Below, piece by piece: positions 27,384-36,555 of a stretch of DNA of 64,000 nt (position 1 is its first letter; each line of letters starts with the position of its first letter). The stretch covers positions 34,968 through 98,967 of the forward strand of contig JALUYA010000005.1 of the NCBI GenBank assembly GCA_027018875.1, in the 5' to 3' direction. Source of the DNA: Gammaproteobacteria bacterium. Lineage in GTDB: Bacteria; Pseudomonadota; Gammaproteobacteria; JAKDMP01. The notes under the pieces were generated by a model that saw only the letters and a list, made by a program, of their open reading frames with translations, was not told the origin of the DNA and did not search any database. Both the position numbers and the translations under genes were made by a program.

Positions 27384-28175
27384 TCAGCCGCTGCGGGTTT
27401 GAATGATCAGGGTTCGATCATCCAGATAAGGCAGCACCGTGCGGGTTTTCCCGCCGCGGGCCAGCGCCGCCAGCCAGGGCAACGCACGCGCCGCGGGGTT
27501 GTTCCGGCGCAAGATTTCCAGTTCCGGAATATCCAGGCGGGTTTCCGGCTCGGCCGGCCCGATTGCAAGGGTTATCATCGCCTCGGCCGCCGTGACGGTT
27601 GCTGGGTGGTATAACAACAGTGCACAAGCAAAACTGCCTATTATTGGGCAGGCCAGCGACAGGGGAAAAGGATCAGCCCGATCATAGGCGACCAATAGGA
27701 CCGCATGGCCGCTTTTGACCTGCGTGGTGGCTTCGAGCAAGCCGGCCGCGAAACTCGCATCATGCGCCGAGACCGAGGTTGACGGGGCATGATCCTGCCG
27801 GGCGATCGCCCAGTATCCGGCCGGAGCATTGTGTACGGAATGGTGAAACTTTGTCGGGGAAAGGGCTGGCGTGGGGCGTGCCAACTCCCGGCAGACCGAA
27901 TGAATGATTTCGCCGTCGCCACTGGCGGAGGTGAATACCGTGGCCAGGGAGGAGGCATCGGTTACCGCTTGTGCCAAGGCATCCTGGCCGGCGCTGAGCG
28001 CGAGGCGCGTAATCTGCCCCAGGCGCCGACGCTCGTTGGGCGCCAGATCCTTCGGAACGAGTCGGGGCAGGGGCGTCGATGCATAGGAGAGGTCTCCGCC
28101 GAGTATGGGCCGAGCCTCGGCCCAGCCCACCAGTCCGGGGGCGATACAGCCGATTCCACCGATGGCCAGATCCAT
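27384..28175 (-). CDS. Ketosynthase chain-length-factor-like protein (ApeC-type)
   Basis: 263 residues matching the N-terminal beta-ketoacyl synthase-like domain of chain-length factors. The stretch SPTKFHHSVHNAPAGYWAIA is typical, and the active-site cysteine is replaced (TSVSAHDASFAAGLLEA). It should form a heterodimer with the ketosynthase encoded immediately upstream, whose stop codon it touches. It has no catalytic role of its own by family knowledge. Confidence 0.82.
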   Translation of the reverse strand: MDLAIGGIGCIAPGLVGWAEARPILGGDLSYASTPLPRLVPKDLAPNERRRLGQITRLALSAGQDALAQAVTDASSLATVFTSASGDGEIIHSVCRELARPTPALSPTKFHHSVHNAPAGYWAIARQDHAPSTSVSAHDASFAAGLLEATTQVKSGHAVLLVAYDRADPFPLSLACPIIGSFACALLLYHPATVTAAEAMITLAIGPAEPETRLDIPELEILRRNNPAARALPWLAALARGGKTRTVLPYLDDRTLIIQTRSG

Positions 28176-29374
28176 CAGTCTATCCTGCCCGCATGGCCGA
28201 GGACCAGGCTGGCATTGTTGCCGCCGAAGCCGAGCGCGTTGAGCATCACCCGCCGGGGAACCACCGGGCGGTTCTCAAGCAAGATCTCGGAGCTGAACGT
28301 CGGGTCGGGGCGGCGGGTGTTGAGCGTCCCCGGCAGAAAGCCTTCCTCCAGGGCCAGTGCGGCCATGGCAAAGCTCACGATCCCGGCCGCGCCCAGCGTG
28401 TGACCGGTCCAGCCCTTGGTGGAACTGGCCGCCATGCCGGGTCCGAAAACTGACTCGAGGGCGCGGTCTTCCGCGAGGTCATTGGCCGGGGTCGCGGTGC
28501 CGTGCAGATGTACCCAGTCGATCTCGCCCGGTGCGAGGGCGGCATCTAGCAATGCCTGCCGCATGGCCCGCGCGGCACCGCCACCCCCGGGATGGGGTGC
28601 CGACATGTGGTAGGCATCCGAGCTTTCCCCGCAACCGAGAAGCGCGAGGCCGATATTGCCGCCGCAGGGCTCAAGCAGTGCGAATCCCCCGGCTTCCCCC
28701 AGGCTGATGCCGTCACGTTTCGGATCGGCCGGGCGGCAGGGCTTGGGGCTGACCAGTTGCAGCGAGCGAAACCCGTATAGGGTCATCAGGCACAGGCTGT
28801 CCACGCCACCGACCACGGCGGCGCGGCATAAGCCGGCCTCTATGTGCCGTGCAGCGGTGGCGAAGACCTTGGCGCTGGAGGAGCAGGCCGTGGAAACCGA
28901 CAGCGCCGGTCCCGCGAGACCGAGCCGGGCACGTACATAGCGGGTGAGGGAGTAAAGGTCGTGGGTATGGCGATAGTCATACCAGGGGGGCAGAGAGGAG
29001 GCAGCGGTTTGCCGCTCGCGGTAGGCCCGCTCGGTCTGGGCGATGCCCGAGGTGCTGGTGCCCAGGAACACCCCGATCGCCGCGGCACCGTAACGGGCGG
29101 CGGCGCGGGCGCAGGCGGCGGGAAAATCGTCCCGGCTAAGGGTGAGTTCCGCCAGACGGTTGTTGCGGCAATCGAAGGCGGCATACGCTTCGGGAAGGCC
29201 AAGTGTTTCCAGACCGGGTACCCGCCCGATCCAGCAGTCGCGCGGTGAGTGGGGGAGATCGCAGGGCCTTAGCCCGCCGCGCCGGGCCTGCAGTGACGCC
29301 AGTGTGGCGGCGCGGCCGGCGCCCAGAGCGCTGGTCAGGGTCCACGCGGTGATGGCAAGTGGTTGCATGAGCAT
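28175..29374 (-). CDS. Beta-ketoacyl-ACP synthase, FabF-like (ApeO-type)
   Basis: 399 residues, thiolase fold. The nucleophile is in LSVSTACSSSAKVFATAARH (about residue 160), with His residues in HLHGTATPANDLAEDRALE and STKGWTGHTLGAAGIVS. Elongates the polyene with malonyl-ACP, probably as a heterodimer with the downstream chain-length factor. It is the first gene of the cluster; the divergent Nudix gene starts about 60 bases away, so the promoter lies in 29375-29434. Confidence 0.9.
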   Translation of the reverse strand: MLMQPLAITAWTLTSALGAGRAATLASLQARRGGLRPCDLPHSPRDCWIGRVPGLETLGLPEAYAAFDCRNNRLAELTLSRDDFPAACARAAARYGAAAIGVFLGTSTSGIAQTERAYRERQTAASSLPPWYDYRHTHDLYSLTRYVRARLGLAGPALSVSTACSSSAKVFATAARHIEAGLCRAAVVGGVDSLCLMTLYGFRSLQLVSPKPCRPADPKRDGISLGEAGGFALLEPCGGNIGLALLGCGESSDAYHMSAPHPGGGGAARAMRQALLDAALAPGEIDWVHLHGTATPANDLAEDRALESVFGPGMAASSTKGWTGHTLGAAGIVSFAMAALALEEGFLPGTLNTRRPDPTFSSEILLENRPVVPRRVMLNALGFGGNNASLVLGHAGRID

Positions 29375-29434
29375 ACTTTAGCGTGACTCGGTACTATGGC
29401 CGGATCAGTCGAGGATGGGATAGGGAGAATGGAT

Positions 29435-29995
29435 ATGGAGCAGCCGGTGCGAGTGCTTTATGAAGGGGATTTTCTGCGTCTGCTGCGGCGTGCGCACTGG
29501 GAATATGTGGAGAGGACCAATTCGCGGGCGGTGGCCGTGATCGTTGCCGTGACCGCGGCGAACGAATTACTTCTCGTCGAGCAATATCGATTGCCGGTCG
29601 GAGGCAGGGTCATCGAACTGCCCGCGGGGCTTGTCGGCGATGTGGCGGCGCAGGAACCGGTCGCCGCCGCCGCGGCCCGGGAGCTGGAAGAGGAGACCGG
29701 TTATCGCGCCGGGCGAATCGAGCTTTGCGCCGAGGGTCCTGCAAGCGCCGGGCTGACGAACGAAACGCTGGTGTTTTGTATTGCCCGGGACCTGGTGCGT
29801 ACCGGCCCCGGCGGTGGGGATGGCACCGAGGATATCCTGGTGCATCCCGTCCCGCTCGAGCGGGTTGGCGCCTGGCTCGGGGAGCGCGGCATGGGGTGTG
29901 CCATCGATCCCAAGATCTTCGCGGGCCTGTGGCTGTGGTCTCGGAATATGACCGGGGACGTGTTGCCGAAAGGCTCGGGTATCGCGGCTCAATAG
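29435..29995 (+). CDS. Nudix hydrolase (ADP-ribose pyrophosphatase-like)
   Basis: 186 residues. The Nudix box is present in GDVAAQEPVAAAAARELEEETGY-type order: Gly, Glu seven residues before the REL, then EEETG. The N-terminal RAVAVIVAVTAANELLLVEQYRLPVGGRVIELPAGLVGD resembles ADP-sugar pyrophosphatases of the NudF type. ATG 29435 is chosen because AGGGAGA lies seven bases upstream; ATGs at 29396 and 29429 lack spacing. It is convergent with the exchanger gene. Confidence 0.83.
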   Translation: MEQPVRVLYEGDFLRLLRRAHWEYVERTNSRAVAVIVAVTAANELLLVEQYRLPVGGRVIELPAGLVGDVAAQEPVAAAAARELEEETGYRAGRIELCAEGPASAGLTNETLVFCIARDLVRTGPGGGDGTEDILVHPVPLERVGAWLGERGMGCAIDPKIFAGLWLWSRNMTGDVLPKGSGIAAQ

Positions 29996-30996
29996 TGCAG
30001 AAGCAGGGAGAAGTACAGGGCGTAGGCGATGCCGTTAACGACCAGCGCGAGGGCGGGTAGGCGCCGCAGTTGGGAGAGGAGCAGCAACCAGGCCCCGGCG
30101 GCCAGGGTGATGGTGATCGCGATTTTGATATCGAGCCGGGGCTCCCAGGCGGTTAGTAAAATGCCGAGTGCGGGCAATAGCGTGGATTGAAAGACCAACG
30201 CACCGGTGATATTGCCGACGGCCAGGGTATCGCGCCGGCGCACGATCCAGATCAGACTGTTCATTTTCTCGGGCAATTCGGTGGCGAAGGGGACGATAAT
30301 GAGCGCGAGAAACAGCGCGCTGATACCCAGGGACTCGGATATCCGGGTAATCCCGACGACGAAACCACGGGCCCCGCCGATGAGGAATCCGAGCCCGAGT
30401 GCCAATTGCAGCAAAACCCCCGCCATGTTGTCTCCCAAGCCAAGGCGGGTGATAAGCAAGCGGGCATCGGCTTCGGTGGCATGCCCAGACTTGACCAGGT
30501 TACGCGAGGCGGCAAATGTACGCCAGAGGTAGATGGCGTAGATCAATATCATCAGCGAGGCGATCAGCGCCCGGGCCCAGCGTTGATGGTGGGGAACAAA
30601 CAATGCGCCGAGGGCAAACAGAAAGGCGAACAGAAAGAAGCGCAGATCGCGGTGCAGGCCGCTGGGTTCGGCCTCGATTGCAGTCCGCCACCCACGGCGA
30701 AACATGGCCATCAGGCCGACCAGCAGAAAGGTGAGAGTCGTGAGCATAAGCGGTGCGCCGAGGATTGCCCCGATACCGATCTCCTCGTTGATGCGCTTGC
30801 CTTCCCCACCGCCGATGATGGCAACAAGGGGCACCAGGGTTTCGGGTAACGCCGTGGCCACCGCGGCAAACACCGAGCCGGTGATCCCCGTGGAGAGCCC
30901 AAGGCGGTCGCCTAAATGTTCCAGGGAATTGGTTAACAGTTCGCTGCCGGCCAGGATGATAAGTAACGAAATAACAAGAATCAGTGTGTCGGGCAC
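29989..30996 (-). CDS. CaCA-family Na+/Ca2+ exchanger-like membrane protein
   Basis: 335 residues, about ten membrane helices in two inverted halves. The two alpha-repeats are visible: GSVFAAVATALPETLVPLVA (about 40-60) and FLALIIVPFATELPEKMNSL (about 235-255), with the conserved Glu of the ion site in each. The likely function is cation/proton or sodium antiport at the inner membrane; the ion is not determined. It overlaps the Nudix stop by seven bases, tail to tail. Confidence 0.85.
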   Translation of the reverse strand: MPDTLILVISLLIILAGSELLTNSLEHLGDRLGLSTGITGSVFAAVATALPETLVPLVAIIGGGEGKRINEEIGIGAILGAPLMLTTLTFLLVGLMAMFRRGWRTAIEAEPSGLHRDLRFFLFAFLFALGALFVPHHQRWARALIASLMILIYAIYLWRTFAASRNLVKSGHATEADARLLITRLGLGDNMAGVLLQLALGLGFLIGGARGFVVGITRISESLGISALFLALIIVPFATELPEKMNSLIWIVRRRDTLAVGNITGALVFQSTLLPALGILLTAWEPRLDIKIAITITLAAGAWLLLLSQLRRLPALALVVNGIAYALYFSLLLHY

Positions 30997-31133
30997 GGTC
31001 GACGAACGGGTAAGGCACGCCTAGTTTAGCAGGCTCTACGGGTGACTCCGCCCGGGTTGATACCGCCGGGACTCGTTCGGGCGAGAAGCTGCGCCTGCTA
31101 GACTGCACCTTACCCAACCTGCTTCTTCGATCG

Positions 31134-32432
31134 ATGTCGCTACCGCGGATCCGTTTGGCGTTGCACTGGCAGATTGCGTTGGCGATCGCGCTGGCGGCTC
31201 TGGCCGGTTGGACCGCGGGTCCGGGTGGCGCTATTTTCGGTTTACGCTGGGTGAGCCTGTTCGAGTTTATCGGCACGTTGTTCATCAATGCGCTGAAGAT
31301 GATTATCCTGCCGCTGATCGCGGCATCGATGATTGCAAGTATCGCCGGCATGGGTCGGGGGCTGGCGCGGCTCGGCGGGCGCACCCTCGGATTTTATCTG
31401 CTGACCAGTTCGCTGGCGGTGCTGATCGGGCTGGCGTGGGTAAACCTGTTGAGCCCGGGAATCTCCCAAGGGAAACCCGTGGGCCGGGTATTGGCGCTCG
31501 GGGGGCAACACGCCGGCGTGGCCGCACGGCTGCAGGCGAGCGGATCGCTGGGGGACCTGGCCGCTATTTTCCTGCGCATGATTCCCACCAACGTGCTGAG
31601 CGCAGCCGCGGACAATGGCCGCATTCTGGCCGTGATCTTCTTCAGCCTGCTGTTTGGTTATGCCTTGAGTCGATCCAGTGGCCCCGCAATCGACACTGTA
31701 CGCCGGTTTTGGGAGGGCATCTACCAGGTCATGATGAGAATTACCGGATGGATTATGCGCCTTGCCCCGATCGGGGTGTTCGGCCTGGTTGCCGGAGTGG
31801 TGGCGCAGACCGGTTTCCAGGCGATGCGTCCGCTGGTTTGGTTCTCGGTGACGGTGCTTGCGGCGCTGGCGACACATTTATTTATCGTGCTGCCGCTGTT
31901 GTTGCTCCTGTTTGCCCGGGTCCGCCCCTATCGCCTGTTTCGACCGATGGCCCCCGCGCTGCTTACCGCGTTTTCCACGGCATCCTCGGCGGCGACGCTA
32001 CCGCTCACCCTGAAAAGTGTCGAGAGGGCCGGTGCCTCCCGGCGAACCGCAAGCTTCGTGTTACCGCTGGGGGCCACTATCAACATGGACGGCACGGCAC
32101 TTTACGAGTGCATTGCGGTGATTTTTCTGGCCCAGGCTTATGGCGTCCACTTGGATCTGGTTACCCAACTCATTATTGTCGTCACGGCGATAGCGACCTC
32201 GATCGGAGTGGCCGGGATTCCCTCCGCGTCGCTGGTTGCGATCGTGGTGATTCTCAATGCCGTAGGGTTGCCGGCCGAAGCCGTGGGGGTGCTGTTTGTG
32301 TTCGATCGCATTCTCGATATGTCACGCACCGCGGTTAATGTTTACGGCGACGCCACCTGTGCATTGATCGTGGCGTATCGCGAGAGGGAATCGGGGCTGC
32401 TCGAGACTTCGCCGGATTCGCTGAGCGGCTGA
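31134..32432 (+). CDS. Dicarboxylate/amino acid:cation symporter (DAACS/DctA-type)
   Basis: 432 residues with eight or so helices and two re-entrant hairpins. Signatures: LLTAFSTASSAATLPLTL (serine-rich HP1), ATINMDGTALYECIAVIFLAQ (NMDGT sodium-site motif) and AGIPSASLVAIVVIL (HP2). Imports C4-dicarboxylates or acidic amino acids with Na+ or H+. It is monocistronic. The 286 bases to the next gene hold a weak TATATA-like element near 32570 and a CCCCC/GGGGG hairpin at 32698-32710 just before the phosphorylase start. Confidence 0.9.
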   Translation: MSLPRIRLALHWQIALAIALAALAGWTAGPGGAIFGLRWVSLFEFIGTLFINALKMIILPLIAASMIASIAGMGRGLARLGGRTLGFYLLTSSLAVLIGLAWVNLLSPGISQGKPVGRVLALGGQHAGVAARLQASGSLGDLAAIFLRMIPTNVLSAAADNGRILAVIFFSLLFGYALSRSSGPAIDTVRRFWEGIYQVMMRITGWIMRLAPIGVFGLVAGVVAQTGFQAMRPLVWFSVTVLAALATHLFIVLPLLLLLFARVRPYRLFRPMAPALLTAFSTASSAATLPLTLKSVERAGASRRTASFVLPLGATINMDGTALYECIAVIFLAQAYGVHLDLVTQLIIVVTAIATSIGVAGIPSASLVAIVVILNAVGLPAEAVGVLFVFDRILDMSRTAVNVYGDATCALIVAYRERESGLLETSPDSLSG

Positions 32433-32718
32433 ACTCCAGCGGCACCTGCTTTCTTCGGGGGAGCTTGGATGTCATGAGGGCCAGGTGATCATGGGGGGAG
32501 GCGAGAGAACAATAAATTATTGATGCTGCCCCATGACGGAGCCTCTATTCACCGAGCAAGTCGTTTAATATCTATATAGGAAGAAGGCTCCAGACCGAAT
32601 TCGTACCCTGTACCTGTCGGTGCCGGGTGCCATGCCGATGGCGTAAGCCCGGAAGATTGAGTACTGACCCGTTGGGAGGATCTTGCTGGATTCGGCATCC
32701 CCCAGGGGGGTCATTTCC

Positions 32719-35271
32719 ATGACTTTGAGGATGAAAATCGTGATCATGCCGCCCGTCCACTCACCGCGTCCATTACCCGAACCCCTGTCCGGTTTGGCCG
32801 AACTGGCGCTTGATCTCGCCTGGAGCTGGAATCATGGTGGGGACCGGTTATGGGAATATCTCGATGCCGGGCTGTGGGAAAAGACCGGAAATCCTTGGAC
32901 GATTCTGCAACTGGTTTCGCGTCATCGTCTCGAAGCCCTGGCGCAGAATGTGGAATTTCTCGCCCTGCTTCAGTCCCAACTGGATGAACGCCGGGCGGCC
33001 CGGGCGCAGCCGGGATGGTATCAAGGCATTACCACCCCGAATCCGCTGTCGCTGGTTGCCTATTTCAGCATGGAATTCGGGGTGAGCGAGGCCTTGCCCT
33101 TGTACTCAGGCGGCCTGGGTGTTCTGGCGGGCGATGTGCTCAAGACGGCCAGCGACCTGGGTATTCCGATGGCGGGGATCGGGTTGCTGTATCAACGAGG
33201 GTATTTTCGCCAGGGGATATCGGCGGCGGGAGAACAGCTTGAATATTTTCCCTATAACCCGCCGAGTATGCTCCCGATTCGACCCTTACGCGATGAGTCC
33301 GGGGAGTGGATTCAAATCGAGCTTCCCCTACCGGGGCGCAAGCTGATGCTGCGGGCCTGGCAGGCCCAGGTCGGTCGGATACCCTTGTATTTGCTCGATA
33401 GCAACGATCCCGCCAACAGCCCGCGGGATCGCGGGATCACCGGCGAACTGTACGGGGGGGATGGGGAAAATCGGTTGATCCAGGAACTGGTGCTTGGCAT
33501 CGGCGGGTGGCAATTGCTCGAGGCCCTGGGGAAGGGCGAGAGCGTATCGGTTTGCCATCTAAACGAGGGCCATGCCGCCTTTGTGGCGCTGGCGCATGCC
33601 GCGGCGTTAAGCCGACGGCTGGATACCGATTTTGATACCGCGCTTACCGCGGTGCGGGCAGGGACGCTCTTTACGACCCATACGCCGGTCGCGGCGGCCT
33701 TCGACCGGTTTTCGCGGGAACTGGCGACCGAGTACCTGGCGCCCATTGCCGAGGCTTACGCTCAGCCCCTTGAACAAGTACTTGACCTGGGACGTGAGTC
33801 CGATACGGATTTATCCTTCAATATGGCCTGGATGGCACTGCGTACGGCCGGTGCACTGAACGGGGTGAGCCGGCTGCATGCACGCGTGAGCCGACATTTG
33901 TTTGCGCCGCTGTTTGGCCGTATTCCCGTAGCCGAGGTGCCCGTCGGTGCGGTAACCAATGGGGTACATGTACCGACTTGGGATTCGCCCGAAGCCGATC
34001 GCCTGTGGACCGAATGTTGTGGTAAGGAACGGTGGCGCACCGAGTTTCCCGATATGCGCGAGCAAATCGCCCGGCATGAGGACGAGGCGATTTGGCAGAT
34101 GCGCGCTGCCAACCGTAAACGCTTGGTTGAAGAGGTGAGCCGCCGCGATATCCAGGCTCGGCGCCAACGCGGCGAGGTGCGGGTCCGGGAGGATGCGCCC
34201 TTGCGGGATCTAGCCCCCGACATACTGACCCTGGGGTTTGCCCGCCGTTTCACCGCCTATAAGCGCCCGGCGCTGCTGCTGCGGGATCCAGCCCGCCTGG
34301 TCCGGCTGCTGAATGATTCCGATCGGCCGGTGCAACTAATCGTTGCCGGCAAGGCGCACCCGCAGGATGACGAAGGCAAGCGCCTGATCCGGGTCTGGCA
34401 GGATTTTCTTCGGAGTCCGGAAATCGAGGGCCGGGTGGTCTTCGTCGAGGACTATGATCTCGGTATTGCCGCCCACCTGGTGCAGGGCGTCGATCTATGG
34501 ATTAACACACCTCGGCGTCCCTGGGAGGCAAGCGGAACCAGCGGGATGAAGGTGTTGGTCAATGGGGGCCTGAATCTGTCCGAACTCGATGGCTGGTGGG
34601 CCGAGGCTTATTCTCCCGATATCGGCTGGACCCTCGGGGACGGCAAGGAACATGCGGATATAGATGCCAATGACCAACGGGAGGCCACGGCGCTCTACGA
34701 CCTGCTCGAGCGCGAGATCATCCCCCTGTTCTACGAACGCGATTCGGCCGGTATCCCACGCCGCTGGGTGGCCCGTATCCGGGCCAGCATGGCGCGGCTG
34801 ACCCCACTTTATTCCACTAACCGGATGCTACGCGAATATGTCGAGCGCTACTATCATCCCCTGGCACAACGATTCGCCGGGCGCACGACCGCGCGGGGTG
34901 CGGGGGCCCGTGCAGCCAACCTGGCCATGGCGCGGTTGCGCGAACATTGGAAACGGCTGCATATTACCGAACCGCATTACCAGACGCTGAATAACGGTGA
35001 GGTTTCAGTCGAAACGCATGCGTTTATCGATGGGCTGGATCTTAGAGAGATTCGGGTGGAACTCTATGGCGAACCTCGTGAGCCTGGGGATGAACCCGAA
35101 TCCGTGGTTCTTGAGCCGGTAGATGCGTTGGCGGGCACAACCGCCGGTCATCGTTTCCGTACTCGCTTTACGCCCCGGCGTCCGCTGAAAGACTATGTGC
35201 TGCGCTTGCGACCGCGGGGTGCTGAATACCTGTGGCCGCTGGAGTGTTCCGAGATCTTGTGGCAGCGATGA
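32719..35271 (+). CDS. Alpha-glucan (glycogen/starch) phosphorylase
   Basis: 850 residues of the GT35 family, the form with an extra N-terminal domain (DUF3417-like, about 15-120). Phosphorylase core blocks: LVAYFSMEFGVSEALPLYSGGLGVLAGD, CHLNEGHAAF, and the PLP-lysine region SGTSGMKVLVNGGLNLSELDGWW. Releases glucose-1-phosphate from alpha-glucan. ATG 32719 follows CAGGGGGG by about nine bases; the open frame begins at a TTG at 32683. No other glycogen gene is nearby. Confidence 0.9.
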   Translation: MTLRMKIVIMPPVHSPRPLPEPLSGLAELALDLAWSWNHGGDRLWEYLDAGLWEKTGNPWTILQLVSRHRLEALAQNVEFLALLQSQLDERRAARAQPGWYQGITTPNPLSLVAYFSMEFGVSEALPLYSGGLGVLAGDVLKTASDLGIPMAGIGLLYQRGYFRQGISAAGEQLEYFPYNPPSMLPIRPLRDESGEWIQIELPLPGRKLMLRAWQAQVGRIPLYLLDSNDPANSPRDRGITGELYGGDGENRLIQELVLGIGGWQLLEALGKGESVSVCHLNEGHAAFVALAHAAALSRRLDTDFDTALTAVRAGTLFTTHTPVAAAFDRFSRELATEYLAPIAEAYAQPLEQVLDLGRESDTDLSFNMAWMALRTAGALNGVSRLHARVSRHLFAPLFGRIPVAEVPVGAVTNGVHVPTWDSPEADRLWTECCGKERWRTEFPDMREQIARHEDEAIWQMRAANRKRLVEEVSRRDIQARRQRGEVRVREDAPLRDLAPDILTLGFARRFTAYKRPALLLRDPARLVRLLNDSDRPVQLIVAGKAHPQDDEGKRLIRVWQDFLRSPEIEGRVVFVEDYDLGIAAHLVQGVDLWINTPRRPWEASGTSGMKVLVNGGLNLSELDGWWAEAYSPDIGWTLGDGKEHADIDANDQREATALYDLLEREIIPLFYERDSAGIPRRWVARIRASMARLTPLYSTNRMLREYVERYYHPLAQRFAGRTTARGAGARAANLAMARLREHWKRLHITEPHYQTLNNGEVSVETHAFIDGLDLREIRVELYGEPREPGDEPESVVLEPVDALAGTTAGHRFRTRFTPRRPLKDYVLRLRPRGAEYLWPLECSEILWQR

Positions 35272-35364
35272 AGTGGGTACGGGCACAGGGGAGGGGTAAA
35301 TCCCGGCTTTTACGGTACCGACTTGGCTGCAATTCCCTCCTGGAAAGAAAAAGCGAAGATCACC

Positions 35365-35392
35365 GGAACTTTTCCGCGGGGAGTGCGTCAGA
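35365..35392 (+). promoter_or_regulatory. Sigma-E-type promoter of small RNA 1
   Basis: GGAACTT at 35365-35371, a 16-base spacer, TCAGA at 35388-35392. This matches the enterobacterial RpoE consensus (GGAACTT, 16-base spacer, TCnnA) exactly. The predicted start, six to seven bases downstream, falls on G35399, the first base of the first hairpin. Confidence 0.8.
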
Positions 35393-35398
35393 GTATTT

Positions 35399-35506
35399 GA
35401 ACGTCATCATGACGTTCAACCCGCTCTTCCCCTCCCTGAGCGGAATCCGGCAACCCCAAGCCGGAAAAGGACTAACCCGGTACTCGTAAGAGTACCGGGT
35501 TTTTTT
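35399..35506 (+). ncRNA. Structured small RNA, copy 1
   Basis: About 108 nt made of four hairpins. H1: GAACGUC/GACGUUC (35399-35417). H2: CCGCUC/GAGCGG (35421-35443) with loop UUCCCCUCCCU. H3: UCCGGC/GCCGGA (35446-35465) with loop AACCCCAA. H4: a 10-bp terminator stem CCCGGUACUC/GAGUACCGGG (35476-35499) followed by seven T. The C-rich loops are complementary to Shine-Dalgarno sequences, so it probably represses many mRNAs under envelope stress. A second copy follows 125 bases later. Confidence 0.85.
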
Positions 35507-35597
35507 GTTGGGGGAACAACCGGATCATACCTCTCTTTTGGACCCCGCCCGAATGTCGCCAGGGTTAGCCCGGGCGGAACAAAGAATGAAGCGCATT

Positions 35598-35625
35598 GGA
35601 ACTTCTCTCCGGGTGGCCGGTCTTA
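35598..35625 (+). promoter_or_regulatory. Sigma-E-type promoter of small RNA 2
   Basis: GGAACTT at 35598-35604, 16 bases, TCTTA at 35621-35625, the same layout as copy 1. The spacer sequences differ, so the conserved boxes are not simply recent-duplication leftovers. The predicted start is G35632, the first base of hairpin 1. Confidence 0.8.
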
Positions 35626-35631
35626 TCTATT

Positions 35632-35737
35632 GAGCGTCATCAAGACGTTCGATCCGCTCTTCCCTCCCTGAGCGGAGCCCGGCAACCCCAAGCCGGAAAG
35701 CAACTGCCCGGTGTTCATCCGAACACCGGGCTTTTTT
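35632..35737 (+). ncRNA. Structured small RNA, copy 2
   Basis: About 106 nt with the same four hairpins. H1: GAGCGUC/GACGUUC (35632-35650). H2: CCGCUC/GAGCGG (35654-35675), loop UUCCCUCCCU. H3: CCGGC/GCCGG (35679-35696), loop AACCCCAA. H4: GCCCGGUGUUC/GAACACCGGGC (35706-35731) followed by six T. Against copy 1 the terminator stem has two paired compensatory changes and H1 an A-U to G-U change, while the loops stay fixed. That pattern indicates selection on RNA structure. Confidence 0.85.
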
Positions 35738-35762
35738 AGCGCCTGGGCGGGAATTTCCGTAT

Positions 35763-36410
35763 TCAACAAGCGGGCGTTAAGCGTCGCTCTACCCAATTAC
35801 GTACCGCTCGCTCTCCCACTCCGGTCCGGGCCGAGAAAGCCAGCGCCTCGGCGTGGGGGGGTAGAGTCTTGCCTAAATTGCGCAGGGCCTGGAGGGCCGC
35901 TCCACGGGATAGCTTATCGGCCTTGGTAGCCAGCACCATAAGCGGGACTTTGCGATCCAGAACCCAGTCCATGAGCAAGCGGTCGGAGGTTTTCAGTGCC
36001 AGGCGAATGTCGGCCAGAAGTACGACTCCAACCAGCGATTGGCGCTCACCTAGGTAGCGGGCGGCAAGCCGGGCCCAGCCCGTTTGTTCCGCTTTCGATG
36101 CCCGGGCATAGCCGTAGCCGGGAAGATCCACCAGGCGCAGGGATTGGTCCGGGACGAGGGCAAAGAAGTTGATTAGTCGGGTGCGCCCCGGGGTGGAACT
36201 GGTACGCGCCAAGGCGCGCCGGGAAGTGAGCCGATTGAGGGCGCTCGATTTACCGGCGTTAGATCGCCCGGCGAAAGCCACCTCGCGACCTGCATCCGCG
36301 GGCATGCCGCTTAGGGTGGCTGCACTGGTAAGAAATTCCGCGGTGCAAAGCAAGCGCTGTCTCCTCTTATCATAGTCGTGCGTTCGGGTTAGGCGATCGG
36401 TATCGTGCAT
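35763..36410 (-). CDS. engB: Ribosome biogenesis GTP-binding protein EngB/YsxC
   Basis: 215 residues. GTPase motifs: G1 [16 protein letters not shown]3 [11 protein letters not shown]4 LATKADKLS and G5 FSARTG. Needed for late assembly of the large ribosomal subunit. The start ATG 36410 gives a family-like N-terminus; the frame is open to 36443. It ends 25 bases past the second small-RNA terminator, facing it. Confidence 0.94.
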   Translation of the reverse strand: MHDTDRLTRTHDYDKRRQRLLCTAEFLTSAATLSGMPADAGREVAFAGRSNAGKSSALNRLTSRRALARTSSTPGRTRLINFFALVPDQSLRLVDLPGYGYARASKAEQTGWARLAARYLGERQSLVGVVLLADIRLALKTSDRLLMDWVLDRKVPLMVLATKADKLSRGAALQALRNLGKTLPPHAEALAFSARTGVGERAVRNWVERRLTPAC

Positions 36411-36555
36411 GGGCAAGCCCGGGCAGAATGGCAGCGAAAACACTGCAACACTTTACAATATGAATTCCGTAGAATTCCGATCAACATGTCAAAGCGGTTG
36501 AGGAAGGTGTAGCATCAGGCGTATAGAGTGGATATCGTGGCATATTGAGTTCCGG

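Noticed and set aside
32698..32711. Riboswitch before the phosphorylase gene
   Set aside because: Only a small C5/G5 hairpin is seen; no aptamer-like structure could be recognised.
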